Shown in pieces: positions 45,501 to 52,569 of a stretch of 64,000 nt of DNA (its first letter is position 1; every line of letters starts with the position of its first letter). The translations under genes and the position numbers were made by a program. The DNA comes from Rhizorhabdus phycosphaerae (GTDB lineage: Bacteria; Pseudomonadota; Alphaproteobacteria; Sphingomonadales; Sphingomonadaceae): NCBI RefSeq assembly GCF_011044255.1, contig NZ_CP049107.1, positions 2,939,501 to 3,003,500 of the forward strand, read 5' to 3'. Under the pieces are notes generated by a model. That model saw nothing but the letters and a program-made list of their open reading frames with translations. It was not told the origin of the DNA and did no database searches.

Positions 45501-47660
45501 GGGGGTGTCGTCGTCGTAGAGGCCAATGCGGGTACCACGATCAATGCGACCACGCTGGCCTTGTCGGCGCTTGGCGTGGGCGGCAACAGTGGCTTCAATT
45601 CCTTCTCCAACGCGCCCGAGGGGGCAGCCGGCGGTCAGGGACGTGGCGGTGCCGTGGCCATCCGAGCCAATCGCGCCACGATCACGGTGTCGAGCAGCGC
45701 TCAGGCCGATACGAGCGGCCAGGGTGGCAGCGGCGATAATGGCGGTGACGGTCTTGGCGGTATCGCGGCAGATTTCTCGCTCGGCTCCTATGTCGATACG
45801 ACCTCAGGCACTCTGAACTTCAACGGCTCGGGCATCACGATCCTGTCGAACGGCACGGGCGGGCAGGCAAGGGCGAGCGCTAGCGGCGTCGTCGGAACGG
45901 CCGGTGCCGGACGCGGTGGCTATGCCGAACTGTTGTCGTTCCGCGACGCGGCCAATCCCTCGACCAGCACTATAAATGCCTCGACGGCTACCGTTTCGGC
46001 CAGCGGCTTCGGCGCCTCTGCGGGGGCCGCTGTCGCGGATGGTGCGACGGGTGGCGTCGGTGGCGAGGCGTCCGGCGGCACGGTCGTGATCGGCGGCTAT
46101 GCCGGGTATTCCAACGTCACCATCGGCAGCACGTCGGCCCAGGCGATTGCGGTCGCCGGCGCTGGCGGTAACGGCGTTACCGGCGCCACTGGTGGTGCGG
46201 GCGGACGGGGCGGCGACGCCACCGGCGGTCGCGTCGACATCGGTATCTTCAGCGGCCCCACGACCGCCGTGACCCAGGGAACGGCCAGCTTCGGCAATAC
46301 GCAGATAAACGTCTATGCTGAGGCGGGCGACGGAGGCACGGGCGCGCCAACGAGCGCTGCCGGGACCAATGGTATCGGCGGGGCGAGCGGCAATGCGGTC
46401 GGCGGCTCTGCTGCCCTTCTTGCGAGAGGCGTGCCGGTGACATTCGGTACAACGCTGATCAATGCCAGCGCGGACGGCGGAAGCGGGGGCACGGGAGCAG
46501 GAGGCCCGGGCGCCTCCGGTACCGCTCAGGGCGGCAGCTTCGCCGCCATTGCCTCCTATCGCTTCGACGGTGACAGCGGCAGCAACTTCCTGCCGCTGGT
46601 GGCCGGCGATCTGACGATCAGTTCGATCACGGCGGACGTGTCGGGCTATGGACCGCTCTCGGCCGCTGGCAGTTTCCTGATCAACACCGCGGGCGGCGAC
46701 CTGGAAGTCCTCTCCAATGTTCAGGTGACTGCGAACGGCACCGCGACGTCTCAGGAGCCATCGGAGGTTTCGTCGGGCAATGGCACGCTTGCCATCAATA
46801 CCTTCGAACTGAACGGCAACACGACGGTTGGCTTCTTGCTCGATCCCAATGGTAGCCTGACGATCCAGACCTGCACGGTGAACAGCCAGGCCTGTGCGGC
46901 ACCCGTTCCGCGGAACCCGCCACCGCCGCCACCACCGCCGCCACCGCCACCGCCGCCGCCGGTGTCGCCGCCACCTCCGCCCGAGGTGCCGCCGCCGCCA
47001 CCTCCGCCGGTGTCTCCGCCGCCGCCTCCCGAGGTGCCGCCGCCACCGCCTCCGCCGGTGTCGCCGCCACCGCCGCCCGAGGTGCCACCGCCACCGCCAC
47101 CGCCGGTGTCGCCGCCGCCTCCGCCCGAGGTGCCGCCGCCACCCCCGCCGCCGCCCCCGCCGCCGCCGCCTCTGGCACAACCGGTGGTGATGCAGACGGT
47201 CACGCGCGAGACCACGATCATCACGACGAACATCCAGTCGTCGCTCACGGGGACGCGTGTCGCCGGCGGCAGCGTCGGGACCAGTAGCGGAAGCGGGACC
47301 GGACTCGGCGGTTTGTCGGGCAGCGGGTCTGGATCGACATCGGGATCGGACTCTTCCTCTTCCGGCTCATCGGGCGGCGGATCGTCTTCCTCGGAGTCGG
47401 CGAGCAGCGCCGCCGGCAGCAGCAATTCGTCCGAATCCGGTTCGGGCGACAGTGCCGTGGCCGACGAGGGCGGCGACGAGGACAGCAGCGAATCGACCAG
47501 CGCGACGAACTCCGGCAACAGCGTTTCCGGCCCCAACGTCCTGATCGATGTGAGCCGGATCGGAACGACCAATGTCGAGATCGACACGCCGATAACCTCG
47601 GGCGGCAACAGCAGCTTGTGGCCCGGCGCGGATGGTGTGGCGGACACCCCGGGCAGCTGA
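39510..47660 (+). CDS. Giant TpsA-like exoprotein with two TPS domains
   Basis: A 2716-residue surface or secreted beta-helical protein. The extended N-terminal signal region ends near ALAMATILAFPARETLA. The first TPS/haemagglutinin domain (about residues 65-290) contains FTVLNRILPNDPTRAVALNG and NVWFYSPGGILVGS. A Gly-rich beta-roll with ANGxGG-type repeats runs to about 1290. An Ig-like (He_PIG) module at about 1310-1390 (GGTVPPGLTVDSAGNITGIP) precedes a proline run. A second TPS domain at about 1410-1640 has FTVLNRILPNDPSRRIALNG. More Gly-rich repeats, a Pro-rich stalk at about 2469-2556 and a Ser/Gly/acidic tail complete it. ATG 39510 has a GGGGGAC site; TTG 39498 is an alternative. Confidence 0.9.
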   Translation: MTKRGTGRGNGQLGSGQAALRRGAVDPFGRAARGGGNTRTLTSALAMATILAFPARETLAANGAFAGSASATPGVVFSQSESTDTITVSNATSIITWTPTDTQSGGGAIDFLPSGTTVNYRNDPSLQGGFTVLNRILPNDPTRAVALNGAINSRLYDGSNNLLGTGGNVWFYSPGGILVGSTAAIDVGGIILSSIPIDFGGSGPNPNVVSLGSSDAGRTIEIQTTNFQASNYVGVLAPRIVQSGSVASQGSVAYVAAEQADLTFSNGLFDISVPVGTGSADAITHSGTTVVTPQGSGTSRGIYLVAVPKNQALTMLLSGGSLEFSEAGGASVTDQGVVLSAGNDVVSGGFGPSGPPAAAGTGTVRVEGGSFGARAYIGASRDLTISGTTFTDEVTIDAANGSGADIVIDTSAGNVSVAGLLSIETGVVESSSSVTGGNVSLLAGIGNTISAGSVSIATSANGGDGGTGTAGNVTIQALGTGAAVNIGAILSIEANGGSGAVSGSTNGGNGVGGRVLVNALTGGAIELGALDVSASGFGGGAMSGNGGNALAGEILLTATDGQITVTAGGSASLVATGRGGGSSGGVGGDALSVFPGEGTERGYIGITASGANASIAFGTAQNPISLLVDTSADGGDSLGGSSSGNARGGGLDIVAANGATVTVGDNLGFSGNATIANGESNAGGSATGGRFGLRSDGGTLSVGGLSVSMNATGGNNLSGAGGIGVGGNASVVVAASGTIDFGGAVTMSATGMGGGSPATDGGSGAGGELIFGGGAGSITASSGVSLVANGSGGQGETSGGEGQGGTAHISAMGGTTLAVGSVLLIADGVGGDAVTGGIALTNSVGGSGTGGFAGVSARTGGSVSMSGATIQANGQGGAGYSGGTGQAGFDLINGGGGAAITAADGTIDINGVAVTLNANGQGGSSFQDAAGTVGDAGEGLGGDANIAGLTGGSTIGSVTASTTQFFLNANGQGGFGGNAASGAVGGAGGAGTGGTVFVGAQAGLGQLNLGGSVTANLNGFGGSGGSGGQVPSGPTQGGAGGAGGSASGGFAQIGLVSGPETVDTQGRVQLAGVTVNANADGGDGGEGGPSLQSVQGDGGAGGLATGGQLALLSRGATISDPGLSVSGLVSFSAIGTGGNGGSSETPGAGGSGTGGSLGIESTIRFNQPSVRGEIQLSGVNAILSGSSGSGSEPGTSTVGSFSIIANGGDITSTNTVFITGSGVDVPQGDPDNLISATDGTILFDNPSGGDLTVDMPDRGITFAVAGTGVITAAEYSLSTGTVTGECNINATCNPPPPPPGPIGFDTPSSLPDGETDTSYSQFIAAVGGTGPYTFAVTGGTVPPGLTVDSAGNITGIPTQTGPYTFEVTATDANNQTGSMMFSITVQQGAISPPPPPPPPPPPGGFGFAGTPGQLSTADYDIVRNPDSDTITINAPTAIINWTPDDTGVGGGDIVFLPSSSSVLFRNSVTNTGGFTVLNRILPNDPSRRIALNGTIQSRLYDSSNNLTGPGGNVWFYSPGGILVGSTALIDVGGLVLSTVDIGFSSQISSTPDLISFGPSDSAASIGITSDDVSATDYVVALAPSINQGGTVNAGGNVSYVAAEQANIDLSGPTDITVVAGTSAINALTHGGTTTVLADGEVARRVALVVAPKTQTAVLDMGGGNIDFTLANGAAAFAQSILIGAGANLAPARLTQSSGGLAGGSVVIRGGEFSGLGQVGTSIFSGAPLSLTGGSRFGGDLSIESVGGGVTFGVTDGSNFFDGDVSISSAGNVVLAASGATGSLNFAGDVSVSTSRSESGDGAGATASSVTIEANGAGSSVEILGNLTVDTSAFGGVSASGAGGTGTGGAILISAINGTIGLNGADLTASGFGGSGGTVGGVGMGGAVTINASGGAISFAGPVQVNASGAGGGASGGAGGAGNGGSFAATAGAGTLSFGTLNVAANGDGGMSLGGAGGIGTGGNAFVTAANQNVTLGVTTIGATGFGGMGRDAGGEGRGGVVVVEANAGTTINATTLALSALGVGGNSGFNSFSNAPEGAAGGQGRGGAVAIRANRATITVSSSAQADTSGQGGSGDNGGDGLGGIAADFSLGSYVDTTSGTLNFNGSGITILSNGTGGQARASASGVVGTAGAGRGGYAELLSFRDAANPSTSTINASTATVSASGFGASAGAAVADGATGGVGGEASGGTVVIGGYAGYSNVTIGSTSAQAIAVAGAGGNGVTGATGGAGGRGGDATGGRVDIGIFSGPTTAVTQGTASFGNTQINVYAEAGDGGTGAPTSAAGTNGIGGASGNAVGGSAALLARGVPVTFGTTLINASADGGSGGTGAGGPGASGTAQGGSFAAIASYRFDGDSGSNFLPLVAGDLTISSITADVSGYGPLSAAGSFLINTAGGDLEVLSNVQVTANGTATSQEPSEVSSGNGTLAINTFELNGNTTVGFLLDPNGSLTIQTCTVNSQACAAPVPRNPPPPPPPPPPPPPPPVSPPPPPEVPPPPPPPVSPPPPPEVPPPPPPPVSPPPPPEVPPPPPPPVSPPPPPEVPPPPPPPPPPPPPLAQPVVMQTVTRETTIITTNIQSSLTGTRVAGGSVGTSSGSGTGLGGLSGSGSGSTSGSDSSSSGSSGGGSSSSESASSAAGSSNSSESGSGDSAVADEGGDEDSSESTSATNSGNSVSGPNVLIDVSRIGTTNVEIDTPITSGGNSSLWPGADGVADTPGS
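46962..47153 (+). repeat. Four tandem 48-bp units encoding a proline-rich stalk
   Basis: Units start at 46962, 47010, 47058 and 47106, exactly 48 bp apart, each encoding VSPPPPPEVPPPPPPP with synonymous differences. They lie within a longer proline run (about 46915-47176) of the TpsA-like gene and could vary in number between strains. Confidence 0.9.
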
Positions 47661-47724
47661 TCCGCTGCCTTGGGGGAACTGGCTGTTGGCCGTGTATCGA
47701 TCCCCCGGCCGCTCGACTCTTGAA

Positions 47725-47758
47725 GCGTCCAGTCTTCCCCCATGGGCAGGCTGGACGC
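47725..47758 (+). terminator. Hairpin after the TpsA-like gene
   Basis: GCGTCCAG (47725-47732) pairs perfectly with CTGGACGC (47751-47758) around an 18-nt loop in the gap between tpsA and the radical SAM gene. No T-tract follows, so termination is only probable. Confidence 0.4.
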
Positions 47759-47769
47759 CGGAGGGTGAA

Positions 47770-47784
47770 GAACATATAAAGAAC
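47770..47784 (+). promoter_or_regulatory. Candidate LexA (SOS) box, GAAC-N7-GAAC
   Basis: GAACATATAAAGAAC matches the direct-repeat LexA site GAAC-N7-GAAC known for alphaproteobacteria. It ends two bases before the ATG of the radical SAM repair gene, so bound LexA would block the start region of the repair operon. Confidence 0.65.
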
Positions 47785-47786
47785 GA

Positions 47787-49025
47787 ATGGCCCAGCTGGA
47801 CGTTCGTCAAAAACTCGAAATCCTCGCCGACGCGGCGAAATATGACGCGTCGTGCGCCTCGTCGGGAACGAGCAAGCGCGATTCACGGGGGGCGACCAAG
47901 GGCATAGGCTCGACCGAAGGCATGGGCATCTGCCACGCCTATGCGCCCGACGGCCGCTGTATCTCGCTGCTCAAGATATTGCTGACCAACAGCTGCATCT
48001 TCGACTGCCATTATTGCATCAACCGCAAGAGCTCGAACGTCCGGCGCGCCCGTTTCACGGCGCGGGAGGTCGTCGACCTCACTTTGGCCTTCTACCGCCG
48101 CAACTATATCGAAGGGCTGTTCCTCTCCTCCGGCATCATCCGGTCCTCGGACTATACGATGGAGCAGCTCGTCGAGGTTGCGCGCAGCCTGCGCGAGGAT
48201 CATCACTTCCGAGGCTATATCCACCTCAAGACGATTCCCGACGCCGACCCGGGCCTGATCGAGGCTGCCGGCCGCCATGCCGATCGCATCTCCATCAACG
48301 TCGAACTGCCGACGGCGGCGGGCCTCGAGCGACTGGCCCCGGAAAAGTCCGCCTCGCGGATCCAGGGCGCCATGGCTGGCATGAAGACCGCGATCGAAGA
48401 CGGCAAGGATGCGTCGCGCCGCTACCCATCGGCTCCGAAATTCGCGCCTGCGGGGCAGTCGACCCAGATGATCGTCGGCGCCGACGCGGCGAACGATCGC
48501 GACATCGTCCACACCGCCAGCGGCCTTTACGATCGCTTTGCGCTGCGCCGCGTCTATTATTCGGCTTTCAGCCCGATTCCCGATGCATCCGCTGTGCTTC
48601 CGCTGAAGCGTCCGCCGCTGCTGCGCGAGCATCGGCTCTACCAGTCGGACTGGCTGATGCGATTCTATGGCTATCGCCCGGGCGAGGTCGCGCAGGCGAC
48701 CGACGAGCAGGGCATGTTGCCGCTCGACATCGATCCCAAGCTCGCCTGGGCGCTCAAGGCGCGCGAGCAGTTCCCGGTCGACGTCAATCGTGCGCCGCGC
48801 GAACTGCTGCTGCGCGTGCCGGGCCTCGGTGTGAAGGCGGTCGATGCGGTGATCGCCTCGCGCCGATGGCGCAAGCTGTCGCTTGCCGATATCGGGCGGC
48901 TGTCGCGATCGATCACCAAGTTGCGGCCGTTCATCGTCACCACCGACTGGCGGCCGACTGCGCTGATCGACCGGATAGACCTGCGCGCGCGGGTGACCGA
49001 GCAGCTGGAATTGTTCGGCGCGTGA
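47787..49025 (+). CDS. Putative DNA modification/repair radical SAM protein
   Basis: A 412-residue radical SAM enzyme of the family usually annotated as putative DNA modification/repair radical SAM protein (SplB-related). The N-terminus MAQLDVRQKLEILADAAKYD is family-like. The [4Fe-4S] motif CIFDCHYC gives CxxxCxxC, and the C-terminal helix-hairpin-helix has VNRAPRELLLRVPGLGVKAV. The reaction is not known. It is translationally coupled (GTGA) to the UdgX fusion gene; that pair is a recurrent bacterial unit. A GAAC-N7-GAAC box just before the start suggests SOS control. Confidence 0.9.
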   Translation: MAQLDVRQKLEILADAAKYDASCASSGTSKRDSRGATKGIGSTEGMGICHAYAPDGRCISLLKILLTNSCIFDCHYCINRKSSNVRRARFTAREVVDLTLAFYRRNYIEGLFLSSGIIRSSDYTMEQLVEVARSLREDHHFRGYIHLKTIPDADPGLIEAAGRHADRISINVELPTAAGLERLAPEKSASRIQGAMAGMKTAIEDGKDASRRYPSAPKFAPAGQSTQMIVGADAANDRDIVHTASGLYDRFALRRVYYSAFSPIPDASAVLPLKRPPLLREHRLYQSDWLMRFYGYRPGEVAQATDEQGMLPLDIDPKLAWALKAREQFPVDVNRAPRELLLRVPGLGVKAVDAVIASRRWRKLSLADIGRLSRSITKLRPFIVTTDWRPTALIDRIDLRARVTEQLELFGA

Positions 49026-50398
49026 TCCCGCAACCCATGTATCGCATTCTTCTTCCCCGTCCCGACGATGTCGCTGCCTGGCGTGATGCCGCCCGGCAGG
49101 CTGCGCTGGCGAATATTGCTGCGAGCGACCTGCTGTGGGACGTCGAGGGGGCAGGGCAGGACCTGTTCGGCGCGTCATCGTCGCCCCTGCCACCCGCCAG
49201 TCCGGGGGCCTTCGCTATATCGCGGCATTTCCTGAGGCTTGTCGACGATGTCGTGCCGCACCGCGATCCCGAACGCTTTTCGCTGCTCTACAGAATGTTG
49301 CTGCGCTTGCTCGAACAGCCCGGGGCGCTGGCGGATGAGGCCGACCCGCTCCGGCGGCGCCTCGACCTGCTCGCCAAGGAGGTGCGCCGCGATATCCACA
49401 AGATGCGCGCCTTTGTCCGGTTCCGAGAACTCGGCGAGCGCTTTGTCGCCTGGTTCGAGCCCGACCATCACATCGTCCGCGTCAATGCGGGCTTCTTCGT
49501 TCGACGCTTCTCGACGATGCGCTGGTCGATCCTCACGCCGGATCTCTCTATCCATTGGGATGGCAGCAGTCTTGCCGAAGGGCCCGGCGCCATCCGCGCC
49601 GACGCGCCCGACGGCGACCCCGTCGAAGCGCTGTGGAAGGGCTATTATGCGTCGATCTTCAACCCCGCCCGGCTGAAGGTCGGAGCGATGCTCAAGGAGA
49701 TGCCGCGAAAATACTGGGCGAATATGCCGGAGACCGCGTTGATCCCGGAGCTTATCGCGGGCGCCCGTGCGCGCGAAACCCGAATGGTCGAGCAGGTCAC
49801 GCCGCGAGGCAATGCAGACGTTGCATGGCAGGCGCTGCGCGAGGAGGCTTCCCATTGCACGCGATGCGACCTGCATCGATGCGCGACGCAGACGGTGTTC
49901 GGTGAGGGGCCGGTCGATGCCGACATCATGGTGGTGGGCGAGCAGCCGGGTGATCAGGAGGATGTGGCGGGGCGCCCCTTTGTGGGGCCTGCCGGCCAGC
50001 TGTTCAATCGAGCTCTGGATGAGGCAGGAATCGATCGGTCGAGATTATACGTCACCAATGCGGTGAAACATTTCAAGTTCGAGCCGCGCGGGAAGCGCAG
50101 GATCCATGCCCGACCCAATGCCGGGGAGATCAAGGCCTGTCGCTGGTGGCTGGATCAGGAGCGCGCGATCGTCTCACCGCGCCGGATCATCCTGTTGGGA
50201 ACGACGGCGATACACGCGGTGACCGGCAAGGCCAGTTCGCTCGCTTCGGTGCGGGAGAGCCCTATCGAGCTTGGCGGTGGCGTCGTAGCGCTGGCGACAA
50301 TCCATCCGAGTTATTTGCTGCGGCTGCCCGACAAGGCGCAGGCGGAGCAGGACTATGCGCGCTTTGTCGACGACCTCAGATCGGCGACATCGCCCTGA
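49022..50398 (+). CDS. udgX: UdgX-type uracil-DNA binding/crosslinking protein, fused to a repair-associated N-terminal domain
   Basis: A 458-residue fusion. Residues 1 to about 250 match the putative repair domain (TIGR03915-type) that normally accompanies the radical SAM partner (FWYASIFNPARL-like WKGYYASIFNPARL, MPRKYWANMP). The rest is a UdgX-family uracil-DNA glycosylase: [4Fe-4S]-type CTRCDLHRCA, motif VVGEQPGDQEDVAGRPFVGP and the R-loop GKRRIHARPN, whose histidine forms the covalent uracil-DNA adduct in characterised UdgX, then ATIHPSYLLR. GTG at 49022 overlaps the previous stop; ATG 49037 is an alternative. Confidence 0.92.
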   Translation: MIPQPMYRILLPRPDDVAAWRDAARQAALANIAASDLLWDVEGAGQDLFGASSSPLPPASPGAFAISRHFLRLVDDVVPHRDPERFSLLYRMLLRLLEQPGALADEADPLRRRLDLLAKEVRRDIHKMRAFVRFRELGERFVAWFEPDHHIVRVNAGFFVRRFSTMRWSILTPDLSIHWDGSSLAEGPGAIRADAPDGDPVEALWKGYYASIFNPARLKVGAMLKEMPRKYWANMPETALIPELIAGARARETRMVEQVTPRGNADVAWQALREEASHCTRCDLHRCATQTVFGEGPVDADIMVVGEQPGDQEDVAGRPFVGPAGQLFNRALDEAGIDRSRLYVTNAVKHFKFEPRGKRRIHARPNAGEIKACRWWLDQERAIVSPRRIILLGTTAIHAVTGKASSLASVRESPIELGGGVVALATIHPSYLLRLPDKAQAEQDYARFVDDLRSATSP

Positions 50399-50411
50399 AC
50401 ATAAGGGCGAA

Positions 50412-50443
50412 GGCCCTCGCGCTGCTGTGGACAGGCGAGGGCC
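50412..50443. terminator. Bidirectional hairpin between convergent genes
   Basis: GGCCCTCGC (50412-50420) pairs perfectly with GCGAGGGCC (50435-50443) around a 14-nt loop between the udgX stop and the stop of the small membrane-protein gene. Confidence 0.6.
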
Positions 50444-50451
50444 CCCTAGCG

Positions 50452-50625
50452 TCAGATTCCGAGGCCGGACAGAAGGCCAAAGGCACGCAGCAGCCAGAGA
50501 ATGACAATGATCACGACCACGACGTTCAGAATGCTTTTGATCTTGGCATCCATCGGGACGTAGTTGTTGATCAGCCACAACAGCACGCCGACAATGATCA
50601 AGACGACGATTACGTTGATTAGCAT
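50452..50625 (-). CDS. 57-residue membrane protein, Thivi_2564-like
   Basis: A short two-helix membrane protein, MLINVIVVLIIVGVLLWLIN, then NYVPMDAKIKSILNVVVVI and a second hydrophobic helix ending GLLSGLGI. The central motif MDAKIKSILN between two helices matches a small conserved family I recall as Thivi_2564-type. A GAGG lies 11 nt before the ATG at 50625. It is single and convergent with udgX; its role is unknown. Confidence 0.82.
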   Translation of the reverse strand: MLINVIVVLIIVGVLLWLINNYVPMDAKIKSILNVVVVIIVILWLLRAFGLLSGLGI

Positions 50626-50729
50626 GGCGATCCAACCTCGATTTGTGTGATTCTATCGCTACGAACCCGGAATGGCGGTGAATGTTCCCCACGCGCTTGA
50701 TAAGCAGGTTAACTTTCTACGGGGGATCG

Positions 50730-51905
50730 ATGCATAGACGCCATTTTCTGGGCAGCAGTTTGGCGGCTATGGCCGGTGGCGCGCTGCCGGACCTCGGGCG
50801 GCTGGCCGCCCAGATGCCGTCTCCGATGTTCGATCCGATCGGCCCGATCACGCCGATCCGCGCCCTGGTCGATCGGATTTTTCGGATAACCGTCTGTCTG
50901 CGCCCCTTTCGGGCGCAAGGGCCGCGGCTGGATGTCGAAAAGGTGGGTCGGAAGCTGGTCGTCCACAATTACGGGCATGGCGGCAGCGGCTGGTCGCTCA
51001 GCTGGGGCTCGGCCGAAATCGCGGTCCGCAGGGCGATGGCCACGAGCCCGCGGGACATCGCTATCATGGGGGCCGGCGCGATCGGGCTCACCAGCGCCAT
51101 CACCGCGCAGCGCGCCGGAGCGCGGGTTACCATCTATACCCGGGATCGTTTCCCCGATGTGCCTTCTGCACGTGCCACTGGCAGCTGGACCCCCGACTCC
51201 CGCGTGGCGATGGCCGACGCCGTGGGATCCGAGTTCGCGACCCTCTGGAGCGGCATGGCGCATTCCAGCTTCGCCCGGTGGCAGAGCTATGTCGGCCTTC
51301 CGGCGCATCCGGTCGCCTGGAGCGATCGCTATACCTTGTCCGATCTGGCGCCCGATGAGATGCGTGCCGAGCTGCGCGCGCACGACGTTGCTGGCTTTGC
51401 GCATTTCTCCGACCTGATCGGGGATATCAGCCCCCGATCGCAAGTCTTCGGACCGGGCACGCATCCCTTCGCCACGCGCTATGCGCTGCGCAACAGCCAG
51501 ATGACCTTCAACATCGCCAGCCTCGCCCATTTGCTGATGCAGGATTTTCTCGCTGCCGGTGGCCGTATCGAGACGATGACCTTCGAACAGCCATCGGACA
51601 TTGGTCGCCTGCGCGAGAAGGTGGTGATCAACTGCACCGGCTATGGCGCACGCGCGCTCTTCCGCGACGAGACGGTGCATCCTGTGCGTGGTCAGATCGC
51701 CTGGCTGTTGCCCCAGCCGGGGGTCGACTATGGCCTGTTCTACAGCAATGTCAGCGTAGTTGGTCGATCCGACGGCATCGTTATCCAGGACCTTGGCCCG
51801 GACGACCGTTTCGGCTTCGATGATGCTGACGAGCGCCCGGATCGTGCCGCAGCCGAGGCATCGGTGCGGCGTATCGCCGAGCTTTTCGACGGCACGCGGC
51901 GCTGA
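50730..51905 (+). CDS. Tat-exported FAD-dependent oxidoreductase (D-amino-acid oxidase-like)
   Basis: A 391-residue DAO-family flavoprotein with a twin-arginine signal (MHRRHFLGSSLAAMAGGALP). The FAD motif DIAIMGAGAIGLTSAITAQR falls unusually late (about residue 110) after a long N-terminal segment. The C-terminus has the DAO-type VNCTGYG-like VVINCTGYGARALF and HPVRGQIAWLL. It should act in the periplasm. ATG 50730 has a GGGGGA site; the longer frame from 50682 is leader. The substrate is probably a D-amino acid or similar amine (inference). Confidence 0.85.
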   Translation: MHRRHFLGSSLAAMAGGALPDLGRLAAQMPSPMFDPIGPITPIRALVDRIFRITVCLRPFRAQGPRLDVEKVGRKLVVHNYGHGGSGWSLSWGSAEIAVRRAMATSPRDIAIMGAGAIGLTSAITAQRAGARVTIYTRDRFPDVPSARATGSWTPDSRVAMADAVGSEFATLWSGMAHSSFARWQSYVGLPAHPVAWSDRYTLSDLAPDEMRAELRAHDVAGFAHFSDLIGDISPRSQVFGPGTHPFATRYALRNSQMTFNIASLAHLLMQDFLAAGGRIETMTFEQPSDIGRLREKVVINCTGYGARALFRDETVHPVRGQIAWLLPQPGVDYGLFYSNVSVVGRSDGIVIQDLGPDDRFGFDDADERPDRAAAEASVRRIAELFDGTRR

Positions 51906-51909
51906 AGAC

Positions 51910-52386
51910 TCAATTCTTCCAACCGATCCGGCCCAGTTCGAGCGCGACCAGTTTCGCGAGCAGGTCGAAGCTTAGCAGGGCATTGCTGTTGGATAGCCGC
52001 GCCGGCGCCACGTCGACGGCGAAGAGCGTGCCGAAGATTTCACCGTCGGCCAGTTGGATCGGCGCCGAGATATAGCTGCGGAAACCATAGAGGCGGGGTG
52101 TGGGATGATCGCGGTACAGGGGATCCGCTGCGACATCGTCGATGATGACCGCCTGGCCATGGCCGCGTACCTCGTCGCAAATGGTCGTCTTCAGGTCCAG
52201 TTCGTCGCCCGCATTCAGATCAATGCCGATCCTGTTCAGCAGAGCGCAGGCCATCCAGCGGTCGGGGGTTACCCGTGCTATGGCGACGAAGCGCATGCTG
52301 CTGCGGGTTAGGGCCAGTTCGAGTATCGATGGAACGGCCTCGATCGAGCGGATTGCGACGAGATCCTTTTGCAAGCTACTGGTCAC
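51910..52386 (-). CDS. Stand-alone GAF-domain protein
   Basis: A 158-residue single GAF domain. It contains RSSMRFVAIARVTPDRWMAC, DLKTTICDEVRGHGQAVIID and YRDHPTPRLYGFRSYISAPI, as in the GAF domains in front of sphingomonad histidine kinases, but no output domain follows. GTG at 52386 has a GGAGGG site and is preferred over the ATG at 52464. It is convergent with the oxidoreductase gene, with 4 nt between stops. It may bind a small ligand and signal through another protein. Confidence 0.82.
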   Translation of the reverse strand: MTSSLQKDLVAIRSIEAVPSILELALTRSSMRFVAIARVTPDRWMACALLNRIGIDLNAGDELDLKTTICDEVRGHGQAVIIDDVAADPLYRDHPTPRLYGFRSYISAPIQLADGEIFGTLFAVDVAPARLSNSNALLSFDLLAKLVALELGRIGWKN

Positions 52387-52511
52387 GACGGGCCCTCCCT
52401 CGGCTGGCACCGAAGTTCGGGAATGTAGGCGCTGCCTTCCGTTACGGCAATCGAGCAGGCGCATGTTTTAGGAAGACGGTTCCCAAAATGGGATTGGCCG
52501 GAATATTCCAC

Positions 52512-52546
52512 GAAAAAGGGGACGGAAATCAGCGATCTCCGTCCCC
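52512..52546 (-). terminator. Rho-independent terminator of etfBA
   Basis: Read on the minus strand, GGGGACGGA pairs perfectly with TCCGTCCCC (9 bp, 11-nt loop) and is followed by TTTTTC. It starts 23 nt after the etfA stop and has the full stem plus T-tract form. Confidence 0.88.
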
Positions 52547-52569
52547 CAATTCTTTGTGTTCGATCGGGC

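Noticed and set aside
46915-47176. Tandem repeats that might be taken for a CRISPR array
   Set aside because: The 48-bp units are continuous, in frame and encode a proline stalk; there are no unique spacers.
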